DNA from: an uncultured Moraxella sp.
Lineage (GTDB): Bacteria > Pseudomonadota > Gammaproteobacteria > Pseudomonadales > Moraxellaceae
Assembly (NCBI GenBank): GCA_937889485.1
Contig: CALAPG010000148.1
Coordinates: 1 to 14,398 of the forward strand
Direction: 5' to 3'
DNA length: 14,398 nucleotides
Below the pieces are notes generated by a model. That model saw nothing but the letters and a program-made list of their open reading frames with translations. It did no database searches and was not told the DNA's origin. The position numbers and the translations under genes are program-made. Below, piece after piece: positions 7,773-14,398 of this stretch (the first letter of the stretch is position 1; every line of letters starts with the position of its first letter).

Positions 7773-7818
7773 TGCCTAGTGAGGAGCCACCAGCGCCTAA
7801 CAACGGGTATTTAGGCAC
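7772..7818 (+). repeat. Competing stem-loops between second and third small genes
   Basis: GTGCCTA (7772-7778) can pair with TAGGCAC (7812-7818), while GCCTAA (7795-7800) can pair with the overlapping TTAGGC (7811-7816). The two stems exclude each other. No T tract follows, so this is not a plain terminator. Confidence 0.4.
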
Positions 7819-7827
7819 CTAATATTG

Positions 7828-7856
7828 CCGACAAAAAACCCATATCCCACTATTAT
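7828..7856 (+). promoter_or_regulatory. Candidate sigma-70 promoter for the third small gene
   Basis: CCGACA (7828-7833, four of six consensus bases) and TATTAT (7851-7856, five of six) are spaced 17 bases apart, with the start codon 43 bases after the -10. If real, the third gene can be expressed apart from the first two. Confidence 0.45.
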
Positions 7857-7899
7857 AAAAACCAAAAAAACAACTTAAAAAAACAGCAAGGAACCGCCA

Positions 7900-8139
7900 A
7901 TGACAACCCCAACAGCACAAACTCAGCATGTAAATGACGGTGACAAAGCAGCAGAATTTGCCGATCGCCGTAACCAAGCAGGTCAAGCATTTGATGACAA
8001 TGTCAATGAACACACAGTAGGCGGCGCCCCACTCAAAAGCGACTATATCAACGACCATAACGCGTATGCCACCCCCGAAAATGCCCAAAAACGCACCATC
8101 AACCCCGATGGCTCCATTCCTAGCGTGGGCAGTGAATAA
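7900..8139 (+). CDS. Small hydrophilic protein of unknown function (third of three)
   Basis: This 79-residue protein is not recognised. It is rich in Asp, Asn, Ala and Thr, lacks Cys and Trp, and has few hydrophobic residues, so it is probably flexible or disordered and cytoplasmic. Residues 17-30 (AAEFADRRNQAGQA) could form a short amphipathic helix. The tail contains NPDGSIP, similar to LPDGSVD in the preceding protein. AAGGA (7888-7892) lies seven bases before the ATG. A promoter candidate sits in the upstream gap, and the gene is closed by a strong terminator shared with the convergent miaE. It is likely a real gene because of these signals; the function is unknown. Confidence 0.68.
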   Translation: MTTPTAQTQHVNDGDKAAEFADRRNQAGQAFDDNVNEHTVGGAPLKSDYINDHNAYATPENAQKRTINPDGSIPSVGSE

Positions 8140-8173
8140 CCCCGACCTGCTTTATGAATACCAATCAACCCAG

Positions 8174-8230
8174 AAAAGCCAATTAAAAAAGCCAATAAAA
8201 AAAAGCCAACTTAGTAGCGTTGGCTTTTTT
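8174..8230. terminator. Bidirectional intrinsic terminator with repeated left arm
   Basis: AAAAGCCAAC (8201-8210) pairs with GTTGGCTTTT (8219-8228) around the 8-base loop TTAGTAGC, followed by more T. The A run on the left gives a U tract for the convergent miaE transcript. Two further copies of AAAAGCCAA (GCC at 8178 and 8191) lie 13-14 bases apart before it and could pair with the same right arm. Confidence 0.88.
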
Positions 8231-8275
8231 GGGTCTTGGCACTTTTATTGGGCAAGCTATGATAAAACTAGAAAA

Positions 8276-9001
8276 CTAGCTAAGCCAGCTTGGCACACCG
8301 CTATGAAAACGCAGCTCATCATCAGGGCTAGTAATCAGTTCGGCTTCCACGTTGCGAAAAAACGCCACCCGCTCTGCAATAGGCTGACTGCTTAACGTGG
8401 CCGCCAGTGCCAAATAATCCTCAAAATGACGACTTTCCGATTTTAATAAATAGCGGTAATACTTTGCCAAACTCTCATCCTCAATCACCTCAGACAATGC
8501 AGCAAAGCGCTCACACGAACGCGCTTCAATAAATGCGCCAATAATTAATACATCGATCATCGCCTCTGGCTCATAAGTACGTTTATGCTTTAACAATCCC
8601 GAAGCATAACGCCCTGCAGGCAGATGTTGCCACGCTTGACCGCGGCGCGCCATCAATGCCATGACCTGCTCATAATGCAGCATCTCTTCACGAATTAACT
8701 GAGCAAGTTTTTGCTGCAGCGAGGCATAAGACTGATAGCGAAAAATAAGGTTCATCGCTGTGCCTGCCGCCTTTTTCTCACAGTTGGCATGATCTTGGAT
8801 AATCGTAGCCAAATCATGTTGTGCTGCCATTAGCCAAGCTTTTGGTGTGGCACAGCCCAAAAACGCATAAATAGCAGAAATATCCACCGCCTTTGGCTGA
8901 TGGACAAAATTATCCTCATCCAAATCCACTTTGGCGAGATCTGATACAGGGTTTGCTGATAACAGCGGTTGGCAAACATCGGACAGGGTAGGCTGACTCA
9001 T
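8276..9001 (-). CDS. miaE: tRNA-(ms2io6A37) hydroxylase, diiron enzyme
   Basis: MiaE hydroxylates the isopentenyl group of ms2i6A at position 37 of tRNAs reading UNN codons, downstream of MiaA and MiaB, using O2 and a carboxylate-bridged diiron centre. The 241-residue protein shows the two four-helix-bundle iron motifs: E75 in HANCEKKAAG with E106-x-x-H109 in REEMLHYEQ, and E159 in AFIEARSCERF with E189-x-x-H192 in SESRHFEDY. All iron ligands expected for the family are present. Length is close to family norm. The ATG at 9001 is preferred (AGAAGG four bases upstream). A same-frame GTG at 9037 has GAAGGG seven bases upstream and would add 12 residues, so the start is uncertain. The gene converges on the small-protein cluster and is divergent from glcB. 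Confidence 0.93.
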   Translation of the reverse strand: MSQPTLSDVCQPLLSANPVSDLAKVDLDEDNFVHQPKAVDISAIYAFLGCATPKAWLMAAQHDLATIIQDHANCEKKAAGTAMNLIFRYQSYASLQQKLAQLIREEMLHYEQVMALMARRGQAWQHLPAGRYASGLLKHKRTYEPEAMIDVLIIGAFIEARSCERFAALSEVIEDESLAKYYRYLLKSESRHFEDYLALAATLSSQPIAERVAFFRNVEAELITSPDDELRFHSGVPSWLS

Positions 9002-9071
9002 ATTACCTTCTACAGTGTGCTTTATTTGGAATGACACAATAACGCCCTTCGTTCAATGATACATAAGGGTT

Positions 9072-9080
9072 ATTTTAACA
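9072..9080 (-). promoter_or_regulatory. Candidate extended -10 promoter for miaE
   Basis: The minus strand reads TGT-TAAAAT, an extended -10 element with five of six consensus -10 bases, some 70 bases before the preferred miaE start and 35 before the GTG alternative. No good -35 is visible, which extended -10 promoters can tolerate. Confidence 0.4.
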
Positions 9081-9155
9081 AAAATAGACCAACGAACGTA
9101 GGTTTATTCAGCGTTTATCATAACCAACATTTTTTTAATAAATACCCTTTATTTC

Positions 9156-9184
9156 TTTATTTTTATGAATGATATTCGTATAAT
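9156..9184 (+). promoter_or_regulatory. Promoter for glcB
   Basis: TATAAT (9179-9184) is a perfect -10, with TTTATT (9156-9161) 17 bases upstream as a weak -35. A start about seven bases later gives a leader of roughly 55 bases. A GAAT-GAT-ATTC palindrome lies in the spacer. Confidence 0.55.
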
Positions 9185-9200
9185 CAAAGACACCCTCAAT

Positions 9201-9238
9201 GCTTTCACCATAAAAAGGGCTTTCACCGTAAAAAAAGG
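9201..9238 (+). repeat. Tandem duplication of the glcB ribosome-binding region
   Basis: GCTTTCACCATAAAAAGG (9201-9218) is followed directly by a 20-base near copy (9219-9238) that has G for A at one position and two extra A residues. Each copy ends in an AAGG Shine-Dalgarno core; only the second (9235-9240) is at working distance, six bases before the glcB ATG. Confidence 0.75.
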
Positions 9239-9246
9239 AAATAACC

Positions 9247-11412
9247 ATGTCAGAACGTATTCAAAAAGGCAGTCTTGCGATTGATGCTGAACTATATAAT
9301 TTTATCGCACAAGAAGTGGCACCCGTGGTTGGTATTAATAATGACAAATACTGGCAAGATTTTGAAGCAATCGTCAAAGAATTTAGCCCGCGTAACAAAG
9401 CCCTATTGGCAAAACGTGACGACATCCAAACCCAAATTGACGAGTGGCACATTAACAACCCTGCTAGCAACGGTCAATTTGACAAAGCCGCTTATACTCG
9501 ATTTTTAAAAGACATCAACTATATCGTACCAGAAGGCGATGACTTTTTGGTAGAAACCCAAAACGTGGATGAAGAAATTGCCACAATCGCAGGCGCACAG
9601 CTAGTAGTACCTGTTCGTAATGCGCGCTATGCCCTAAATGCCGCCAACGCGCGTTGGGGCAGCCTATATGACGCACTTTATGGCACAGACGTCATTGATG
9701 AAACCAATGGCGCAGAAAAAGGCAAAGGTTACAACCCCGTTCGTGGCGCTCAAGTCGTCAAATACGCCAAAAATTTCTTGGACAATAACTTTGCGCTAGC
9801 AGACGGCAACTATGCAGACATCACAGGTTTTAGTATAGAAAATGGCAACCTAGTCATTGCCCAAGGCGACAAAACCACAAGCCTGGCACAGCCCGAAAAA
9901 TTTGCAGGTTTTGTAGGCGAAGCCGCAAACCCAACAGGTATCTTACTAAAAAACAATGGCTTACATGCCGAAATTCAAATTGACCCAACCAGCAACGTGG
10001 GCAAAGATGACCCAGCAGGCATCAAAGACGTATTAATGGAATCCGCGGTTACCACCATTCAAGACTGTGAAGACTCAGTCGCCGCCGTTGATGCCCAAGA
10101 AAAAGTTGAAGTATATCGCAACTGGTTTGGACTCATGAAAGGTGACCTCAAAGACACCTTTGACAAAAACGGCAAACAAGTAACGCGTACCATGCATCCT
10201 GACCGTGAATATACCGCGCCCGATGGCAGCAAAATCACCCTACATGGTCGCTCATTAATGCTGATTCGTAACGTAGGGCACTTAATGACCAACCCTGCCA
10301 TTTTAGTGGAGGGTGAAGAAATTTTTGAAGGCATCATGGACGCGCTCATCACGCCACTTTGTACCATTCCAGACTTACTTGGCAAAAACAGCCTACGCAA
10401 CTCACGCACGGGGTCTATGTACATCGTCAAACCAAAAATGCACGGCCCTGAAGAAGTACAATTTACCGTTGATCTATTTGCCGCGGTAGAAAAAGCACTT
10501 AACTTGGCAGAAAACACCCTAAAAGTGGGCATCATGGACGAAGAGCGCCGCACCACCGTCAACCTAAAAGAATGTATCCGCGTTGCCAAAAACCGTGTGA
10601 TTTTTATCAATACAGGCTTCATGGATCGCACAGGTGACGAGATGCACACCAGCATGAAAGCAGGGGCATTTGTTCGTAAAAATGACATGAAAAACACCGA
10701 CTGGCTCAACGCCTACGAGCGCTGGAACGTAGATGTGGGCGTCAAATGTGGTCTACGCGGCAAAGCACAAATTGGCAAAGGCATGTGGGCAAAACCCGAT
10801 AACATGAAAGAAATGGTCGCCACCAAATCAAACCACCCAAAATCAGGCGCAACCTGTGCATGGGTACCTTCACCCACAGGCGCCACGCTACATGCCATGC
10901 ACTACCATGAAACCAACGTAATGGACGTACTAGACAGCATCAAAAACCGTGAACCTGCCAAGTTAGACGACATCCTACACATTCCACTTGCCAGTGACAC
11001 CAACTGGACAGACGAACAAAAAACCCAAGAACTTGAAAACAACATCCAAGGCATCTTAGGCTATGTTGCGCGTTGGGTTGACCAAGGGGTCGGCTGCTCT
11101 AAAGTACTAGACATCGACGACGTTGCCTTGATGGAAGACCGTGCCACCTTGCGTATCTCAAGCCAACACGTTGCCAACTGGCTAGCGCATGGCGTTGTCA
11201 CTCCCGAGCAAGTGGACGACGTACTCAAACGTATGGCAAAAATGGTCGATGAGCAAAGCAAAGACGACCCAGCCTATATCCCAATGGCAAATGACTACAA
11301 CACCTATGCTTACAATGCCGCCCGTGACCTCATCTTTAAAGGCACTGTGCAGCCAAGTGGCTATACCGAGCCCCTACTGCACCAAGCGCGCCTTAACTTA
11401 AAAGCGCAATAA
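9247..11412 (+). CDS. glcB: Malate synthase G
   Basis: Malate synthase G condenses glyoxylate with acetyl-CoA to malate in the cytoplasm, the second step of the glyoxylate bypass and of glycolate use. The 721-residue length matches the single-chain G isoform (about 720) rather than the ~530-residue A form. Catalytic and metal-binding positions are visible: R341 in LIRNVGHLM, the Glu of GIMDEERR at about 432, D460 in [12 protein letters not shown], and D631 in [14 protein letters not shown], the catalytic base position. The start is fixed by AAGGAA six bases upstream. The gene is single: promoter in front, strong terminator behind, no glc or aceA neighbour in the window. It is divergent from miaE. 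Codon use favours C-ending codons for Asn, Lys-adjacent and Asp positions, as in highly expressed genes, which is an impression rather than a count. Confidence 0.98.
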   Translation: MSERIQKGSLAIDAELYNFIAQEVAPVVGINNDKYWQDFEAIVKEFSPRNKALLAKRDDIQTQIDEWHINNPASNGQFDKAAYTRFLKDINYIVPEGDDFLVETQNVDEEIATIAGAQLVVPVRNARYALNAANARWGSLYDALYGTDVIDETNGAEKGKGYNPVRGAQVVKYAKNFLDNNFALADGNYADITGFSIENGNLVIAQGDKTTSLAQPEKFAGFVGEAANPTGILLKNNGLHAEIQIDPTSNVGKDDPAGIKDVLMESAVTTIQDCEDSVAAVDAQEKVEVYRNWFGLMKGDLKDTFDKNGKQVTRTMHPDREYTAPDGSKITLHGRSLMLIRNVGHLMTNPAILVEGEEIFEGIMDALITPLCTIPDLLGKNSLRNSRTGSMYIVKPKMHGPEEVQFTVDLFAAVEKALNLAENTLKVGIMDEERRTTVNLKECIRVAKNRVIFINTGFMDRTGDEMHTSMKAGAFVRKNDMKNTDWLNAYERWNVDVGVKCGLRGKAQIGKGMWAKPDNMKEMVATKSNHPKSGATCAWVPSPTGATLHAMHYHETNVMDVLDSIKNREPAKLDDILHIPLASDTNWTDEQKTQELENNIQGILGYVARWVDQGVGCSKVLDIDDVALMEDRATLRISSQHVANWLAHGVVTPEQVDDVLKRMAKMVDEQSKDDPAYIPMANDYNTYAYNAARDLIFKGTVQPSGYTEPLLHQARLNLKAQ

Positions 11413-11477
11413 CCCAAGCGTGCAAGGCAGCCGCACAACGCGGTAATATTGCTTGCAACAACTTAACTGTTTTTATC

Positions 11478-11509
11478 AAAACCATCAGTTTTGTAACTGG
11501 TGGTTTTTT
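11478..11509 (+). terminator. Intrinsic terminator of glcB
   Basis: AAAACCATCAGTT (11478-11490) pairs with AACTGGTGG plus T run (11495-11509) around a 4-base loop, with one G-T wobble. The 13-bp stem followed by six T residues is a textbook terminator 65 bases after the stop. Confidence 0.9.
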
Positions 11510-11613
11510 AACGCTATAAATATGTTGCAAAATGTAAAATTTTTCATTAATCTACTTTTATACAGGGAACGTTTAGGGTTTTGTTAACTATTTCATTGTT
11601 TTGTAACAAAATG

Positions 11614-11641
11614 TTGGCAAAATCTGTCTGTACAAAAGAAT
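11614..11641 (+). promoter_or_regulatory. Candidate promoter for the first porin
   Basis: TTGGCA (11614-11619) and AAGAAT (11636-11641) are 16 bases apart, with five and four consensus bases. The near palindrome TTTTGTAACAAAA lies just upstream of it. The fit of the -10 is modest. Confidence 0.3.
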
Positions 11642-11690
11642 TGCTACGCGCATGTGTAGTTTTTACCTAGGATATATTGGAGAAATCCTG

Positions 11691-12884
11691 ATGAAAAAAA
11701 TCGCTCTAGCTTCTGCTATCGCTCTAGCTTCTATCTCAGCAGCCCACGCTGCCCCAACCGTATACGGCAAAGTCTTATTAACGGGTGAATACAACAATAC
11801 CGATTATGAAGACAACGCTAAAAATGATGAAAGCGTGACAAAGCTACAATCTAACTCATCCCGTATCGGCTTTAAGGGCGATGAAGAACTAACTGACACC
11901 ACCAAACTCGTATACCAATTAGAATACGGCGTTGACGTTGATGCTGCATCAAACAAAGACTCAAAAGGTAACGATAAAAATCAGTTCTACTCACGCAATA
12001 CATTCCTTGGTTTAGCGCACAATACCATGGGTACCGTACTAGCAGGTCGTCACGATACACCCTACAAACTAGCCAAAGGCGGTGTGGATGTATTCAATGA
12101 TTATGACAATGTAGGTCTAGGTAATCTCATGGCGGGTGAAAACCGTGCTGACAACGTACTTGCCTATAAATCACCTGCCATTGTTGGTATGCCACTCACA
12201 TTTATGGCGGCTGTTGCCCTATCTGAAAATGACAACGATGCCAAAAAAGTTCTCTCAACAAAAACAACCACTACCGCAAGCCAAACAGCAAATTTATCGG
12301 GTACAAAAACGGTTGTTGAAACTGTCACCGCAAACGATACTAAAACAAAAGACAATGCATACTCAGCATCTTTAGCTTACGATGAAAATGGCGTATATTT
12401 AGCAGGCGGTTATGATAACAATGTAGGCGCGGTGGACAGTGCTTGGCGTTTGGCAGGTTCGGTAGATATGGGCAAGATGAACATGGTGCAAGGTCTGACA
12501 CTCGGAGCCTTATATCAAAACTCATCTTACTTGGATGGCGTTTATACCAAGGTGACAACTGATACATCATTGGCACCTAGCGCAACAAATCCAAAAACCG
12601 AATCAAGCAAAAAAGATTATGAAAACGAAAAATCTTGGCTGTTAAGCGCAAAATACAAATTTAATGATACCCCATGGGCGGTTAAAGCACAGTACATTAA
12701 CACCTCAAATTACAAAGGTGAAAAAGACACTGATGCCACTGAAATCGCCTTGGGTGCAGAATACACCATCAACAAAGCAGCAAAAGCGCATATGTATGCT
12801 GCACAGATTAACACCGACAAATCTGCCAAAAATGCAGATATTGACAAAACCATCGTAGGTGCTGGTTTAGAATACAAATTCTAA
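11691..12884 (+). CDS. Outer-membrane porin, Thr/Lys-rich loops (first paralogue)
   Basis: A 397-residue general porin of the Gram-negative (Porin_4/OmpC-like) type, forming a beta-barrel channel for small hydrophilic solutes in the outer membrane. A 20-residue signal peptide (MKKIALASAIALASISAAHA) precedes the mature APTVYGKV. Barrel signatures are SSRIGFKGDEEL, LVYQLEYGVDVD, FLGLAHNTMGTVLAGRHDTPYK (constriction-loop entry), and the C-terminal GAGLEYKF ending in Phe, as needed for BAM recognition. Two long Thr/Lys/Ser-rich inserts at about 185-221 and 285-314 are probably surface loops. The start at 11691 is chosen because it begins the signal peptide and follows TGGAGA by seven bases; an ATG at 11652 in frame would break the signal peptide. 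It is a paralogue of the next gene. Solute specificity cannot be told. Confidence 0.92.
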   Translation: MKKIALASAIALASISAAHAAPTVYGKVLLTGEYNNTDYEDNAKNDESVTKLQSNSSRIGFKGDEELTDTTKLVYQLEYGVDVDAASNKDSKGNDKNQFYSRNTFLGLAHNTMGTVLAGRHDTPYKLAKGGVDVFNDYDNVGLGNLMAGENRADNVLAYKSPAIVGMPLTFMAAVALSENDNDAKKVLSTKTTTTASQTANLSGTKTVVETVTANDTKTKDNAYSASLAYDENGVYLAGGYDNNVGAVDSAWRLAGSVDMGKMNMVQGLTLGALYQNSSYLDGVYTKVTTDTSLAPSATNPKTESSKKDYENEKSWLLSAKYKFNDTPWAVKAQYINTSNYKGEKDTDATEIALGAEYTINKAAKAHMYAAQINTDKSAKNADIDKTIVGAGLEYKF

Positions 12885-12905
12885 TCTCATAAATCTTCTG
12901 ACCTC

Positions 12906-12941
12906 AAAAAAGGCTAACCAAACATTCGTTAGCCTTTTTTT
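12906..12941 (+). terminator. Intrinsic terminator of the first porin
   Basis: AAAAAAGGCTAAC (12906-12918) and GTTAGCCTTTTTTT (12928-12941) form a stem around a 9-base loop. Flanking A and T runs allow function in either direction. It separates the two porins transcriptionally. Confidence 0.92.
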
Positions 12942-13071
12942 ATGGCATCCTTGATGCTACCCTTTATAGTTAAATTAAAAGTACCATTAAGCCAAAAGAT
13001 ATGTCAAAAATATGAAAAATGGACTTATTTTTATATAAAAACTGCTAAAACTATTGCAAAATATTTCAAAG

Positions 13072-13099
13072 TTGTTATTCTAATAAGGACAAGTATATT
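13072..13099 (+). promoter_or_regulatory. Candidate promoter for the second porin
   Basis: TTGTTA (13072-13077, four of six) and TATATT (13094-13099, five of six) are 16 bases apart. TTGCAA (13054) with TCTAAT (13079), 19 bases apart, is a weaker alternative. In so AT-rich a stretch, chance matches are likely. Confidence 0.35.
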
Positions 13100-13161
13100 T
13101 TTAGTAACGTAATTTAATGATATGTATTTATCGTTGGGCAATGTTACTACATTTATACAAG

Positions 13162-13182
13162 TAGATAGCCATAAGCTATCTA
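13162..13182 (+). repeat. 8-bp perfect stem-loop in the porin leader
   Basis: TAGATAGC (13162-13169) and GCTATCTA (13175-13182) pair perfectly around CATAA. No T tract follows, so it is a leader structure or protein-binding site rather than a terminator. Confidence 0.6.
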
Positions 13183-13185
13183 TGT

Positions 13186-13226
13186 TAAAGATTAATCTTG
13201 GGCAGACTGTTAAGTATTAATCTTTA
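13186..13226. repeat. 11-bp inverted repeat with internal 12-bp palindrome
   Basis: TAAAGATTAAT (13186-13196) is inverted exactly as ATTAATCTTTA (13216-13226) across 19 bases. The left copy sits in a separate perfect palindrome, AAGATTAATCTT (13188-13199). The right arm ends at the first base of the AGGAGAGG ribosome-binding site. Confidence 0.65.
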
Positions 13227-13235
13227 GGAGAGGTA

Positions 13236-13283
13236 GTGGTGCTGACAAGCCACCAGTTATCTAAAAATTGTTTTTCCTTATAG
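13236..13283 (+). CDS. Possible 15-codon leader peptide upstream of the second porin
   Basis: GTG at 13236 follows the strong Shine-Dalgarno sequence AGGAGAGG (13226-13233), with the AGGAG core five bases away (a second GTG follows at 13239). It would encode VVLTSHQLSKNCFSL, with Met in place of the first Val, and stop at TAG 13281-13283. The stop is ten bases before the porin ATG, whose own ribosome-binding site (GAGA, 13283-13286) is weak. This arrangement suits a leader peptide coupled to porin translation. It is inferred from signals only; such a short frame could be chance. Confidence 0.3.
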   Translation: MVLTSHQLSKNCFSL

Positions 13284-13293
13284 AGACTTACCT

Positions 13294-14364
13294 ATGAAAA
13301 AATTACTTTTAGCCACAGCCGTTGCTGCTTTATCAGTTTCTGCTGCCAATGCTGCTCCAACTGTTTACGGTAAAGCGTTTTTAACTGTTGATTATGTCGA
13401 CGGCAACGTTAAAGTTACTGACAATGGCAAAACCCTTATTGATGAAGATTATAGTACCACTCAACTAAATTCTACTGGCTCACGTATTGGTTTTAAGGGT
13501 GCCGAAGCACTAACAGCTAATACTGATGTAGTTTACCAATTAGAGTATGGTGTTGATGTTGACGAAAATTCACCACAATTTAAATCACGTGACACTTACT
13601 TAGGTCTATCAAACAAACAGTACGGTACCTTTGTAGCCGGTCGTTTGTCTGCAATCGATGACAATATCAACTATGCTACTCAAACTGTAGGTCTATATGA
13701 CAGCTATAACACAGGTTTCAGCATCGAAGCTGCTGATGAAGAAACAGCAGATATTTTAGGTGTTGACAAAGGCGAGACAGTAAAATTGGGCTTGGCATCT
13801 TGGGACGGTGATAGAATTGATAATGCATTTGCATATTTTTCACCAAGTTATAATGGTATGCAATTTATGGCGATGTATGCTCTAGATGGCGACCGTGATA
13901 ATTCTGAAGATAGTCTTGATCAAGAAGGATATGGTGTTGGTGTAAAATATGAACCTAGTAACCAACCTTTCCGTGCAGGTGCTACTTATATCAAATCTGG
14001 CGACTTCAGTACTGCGCGCGTAAGTGGAGCATTTGATGTAAATGCTGCTACTACATTAGGCGCACTATATCAAGTTACAGATTTAGATGAAGATAAAAAT
14101 GAGAACTTATTTACTCTAAGCGGTTCATACGCGATTCCTGCTACAAAATGGAAAGCTTACGCACAAGGCGATATGGTAAAAAACATGAGTGGTCTTGATG
14201 GCTTAGATGGTTCGCGTTTTGTAGTTGGTGGTAAATATGGTTTTAATGCTGCAACAACTGGTCACCTATATACCGGTTACAGCAAAATTGAATTTAGCGA
14301 AGATGGTTATGATCTAGATGCAAGTGGTTTTGGTCTAGGTGCAGGTATCGAATACAAATTCTAA
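13294..14364 (+). CDS. Outer-membrane porin, acidic loops (second paralogue)
   Basis: A 356-residue outer-membrane general porin. The signal peptide MKKLLLATAVAALSVSAANA is followed by APTVYGKAFLTVDY, closely matching the upstream porin. Shared barrel segments are GSRIGFKGAEAL, VVYQLEYGVDVD and YLGLSNKQYGTFVAGR, and the C-terminus is GAGIEYKF with the terminal Phe. Unlike its neighbour it carries acidic inserts at about 143-177 (AADEETAD onward) and 197-214 (LDGDRDNSEDSLDQEG), and the constriction entry reads GRLSAIDDN instead of GRHDTPYK. Its codons end in T or A far more often than those of the first porin, even where the residues agree. This points to an old duplication or separate import rather than a recent copy. 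Its ribosome-binding site is weak. The terminator lies beyond the window. Confidence 0.92.
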   Translation: MKKLLLATAVAALSVSAANAAPTVYGKAFLTVDYVDGNVKVTDNGKTLIDEDYSTTQLNSTGSRIGFKGAEALTANTDVVYQLEYGVDVDENSPQFKSRDTYLGLSNKQYGTFVAGRLSAIDDNINYATQTVGLYDSYNTGFSIEAADEETADILGVDKGETVKLGLASWDGDRIDNAFAYFSPSYNGMQFMAMYALDGDRDNSEDSLDQEGYGVGVKYEPSNQPFRAGATYIKSGDFSTARVSGAFDVNAATTLGALYQVTDLDEDKNENLFTLSGSYAIPATKWKAYAQGDMVKNMSGLDGLDGSRFVVGGKYGFNAATTGHLYTGYSKIEFSEDGYDLDASGFGLGAGIEYKF

Positions 14365-14398
14365 TCTTTACTAGAATTTGCTATCAAAAAATCCACTC

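Larger units (their letters stand above)
12942..13293. other. AT-rich gap and likely long leader of the second porin
   Basis: No ordinary gene is present. A promoter candidate near 13072-13099 would give a leader of almost 190 bases. In order it holds an 8-bp hairpin (13162-13182), an 11-bp inverted repeat (13186-13226), a strong Shine-Dalgarno sequence and a 15-codon mini-ORF ending just before the porin. These are listed separately. Confidence 0.6.

Noticed and set aside
10059..10709. Long open frame of 216 codons on the minus strand inside glcB
   Set aside because: It is the exact antisense shadow of a highly conserved enzyme gene. It has no ribosome-binding site, and its residue make-up (Ser/Arg/Met-rich) is typical of antisense frames.
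11422..11456. Nested stems GCAAG/CTTGC and CCGC/GCGG right after glcB as the terminator
   Set aside because: Stems are 4-5 bp with no T tract, and a much stronger terminator follows at 11478-11509.

Overview
The window looks like chromosomal core DNA from a member of the Moraxellaceae (Moraxella/Faucicola/Psychrobacter type). Pointers are the moderate-to-low GC with AT-rich gaps, a MiaE-type tRNA hydroxylase, malate synthase G, PPK1, and two neisserial/Moraxella-like porins with MKK...A-A-P-T-V-Y-G-K N-termini. The genus is an inference from gene content and protein style; no 16S or other marker is present. No insertion sequence, prophage, CRISPR array, tRNA or rRNA was found.

Layout. 1-1522 (minus): 5' part of polA (DNA polymerase I), running off the left edge. 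1814-2635 (+): acyl-CoA thioesterase-like double-hotdog protein. 2716-3399 (+): TPMT-family SAM methyltransferase. 3370-3666 (minus): small glutaredoxin-like protein overlapping the methyltransferase tail to tail. 3761-4522 (+): mtgA, the monofunctional peptidoglycan glycosyltransferase. 4614-6851 (+): ppk, polyphosphate kinase, with a good promoter candidate. 6852-7186: non-coding stretch with a strong imperfect inverted repeat and an operator-like palindrome. 7187-8139 (+): three consecutive small, very hydrophilic, Cys- and Trp-free proteins of unknown function. They end at a bidirectional terminator shared with the convergent miaE (8276-9001, minus). 9247-11412 (+): glcB, malate synthase G, divergent from miaE, with its own promoter and terminator. 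11691-12884 and 13294-14364 (+): two paralogous outer-membrane porins, the first followed by a terminator, the second preceded by a long, structured, AT-rich leader.

How the genes relate. Most are separate housekeeping units (DNA repair and replication, cell-wall glycan synthesis, polyphosphate storage, tRNA modification, glyoxylate bypass, nutrient uptake) rather than one pathway. The parts least explained by known families are the three-gene cluster of small hydrophilic proteins and the leader of the second porin. That leader holds an 8-bp hairpin, an 11-bp inverted repeat, and a 15-codon mini-ORF with a far better ribosome-binding site than the porin itself. These two places are my best candidates for something undescribed; both rest on sequence pattern only.
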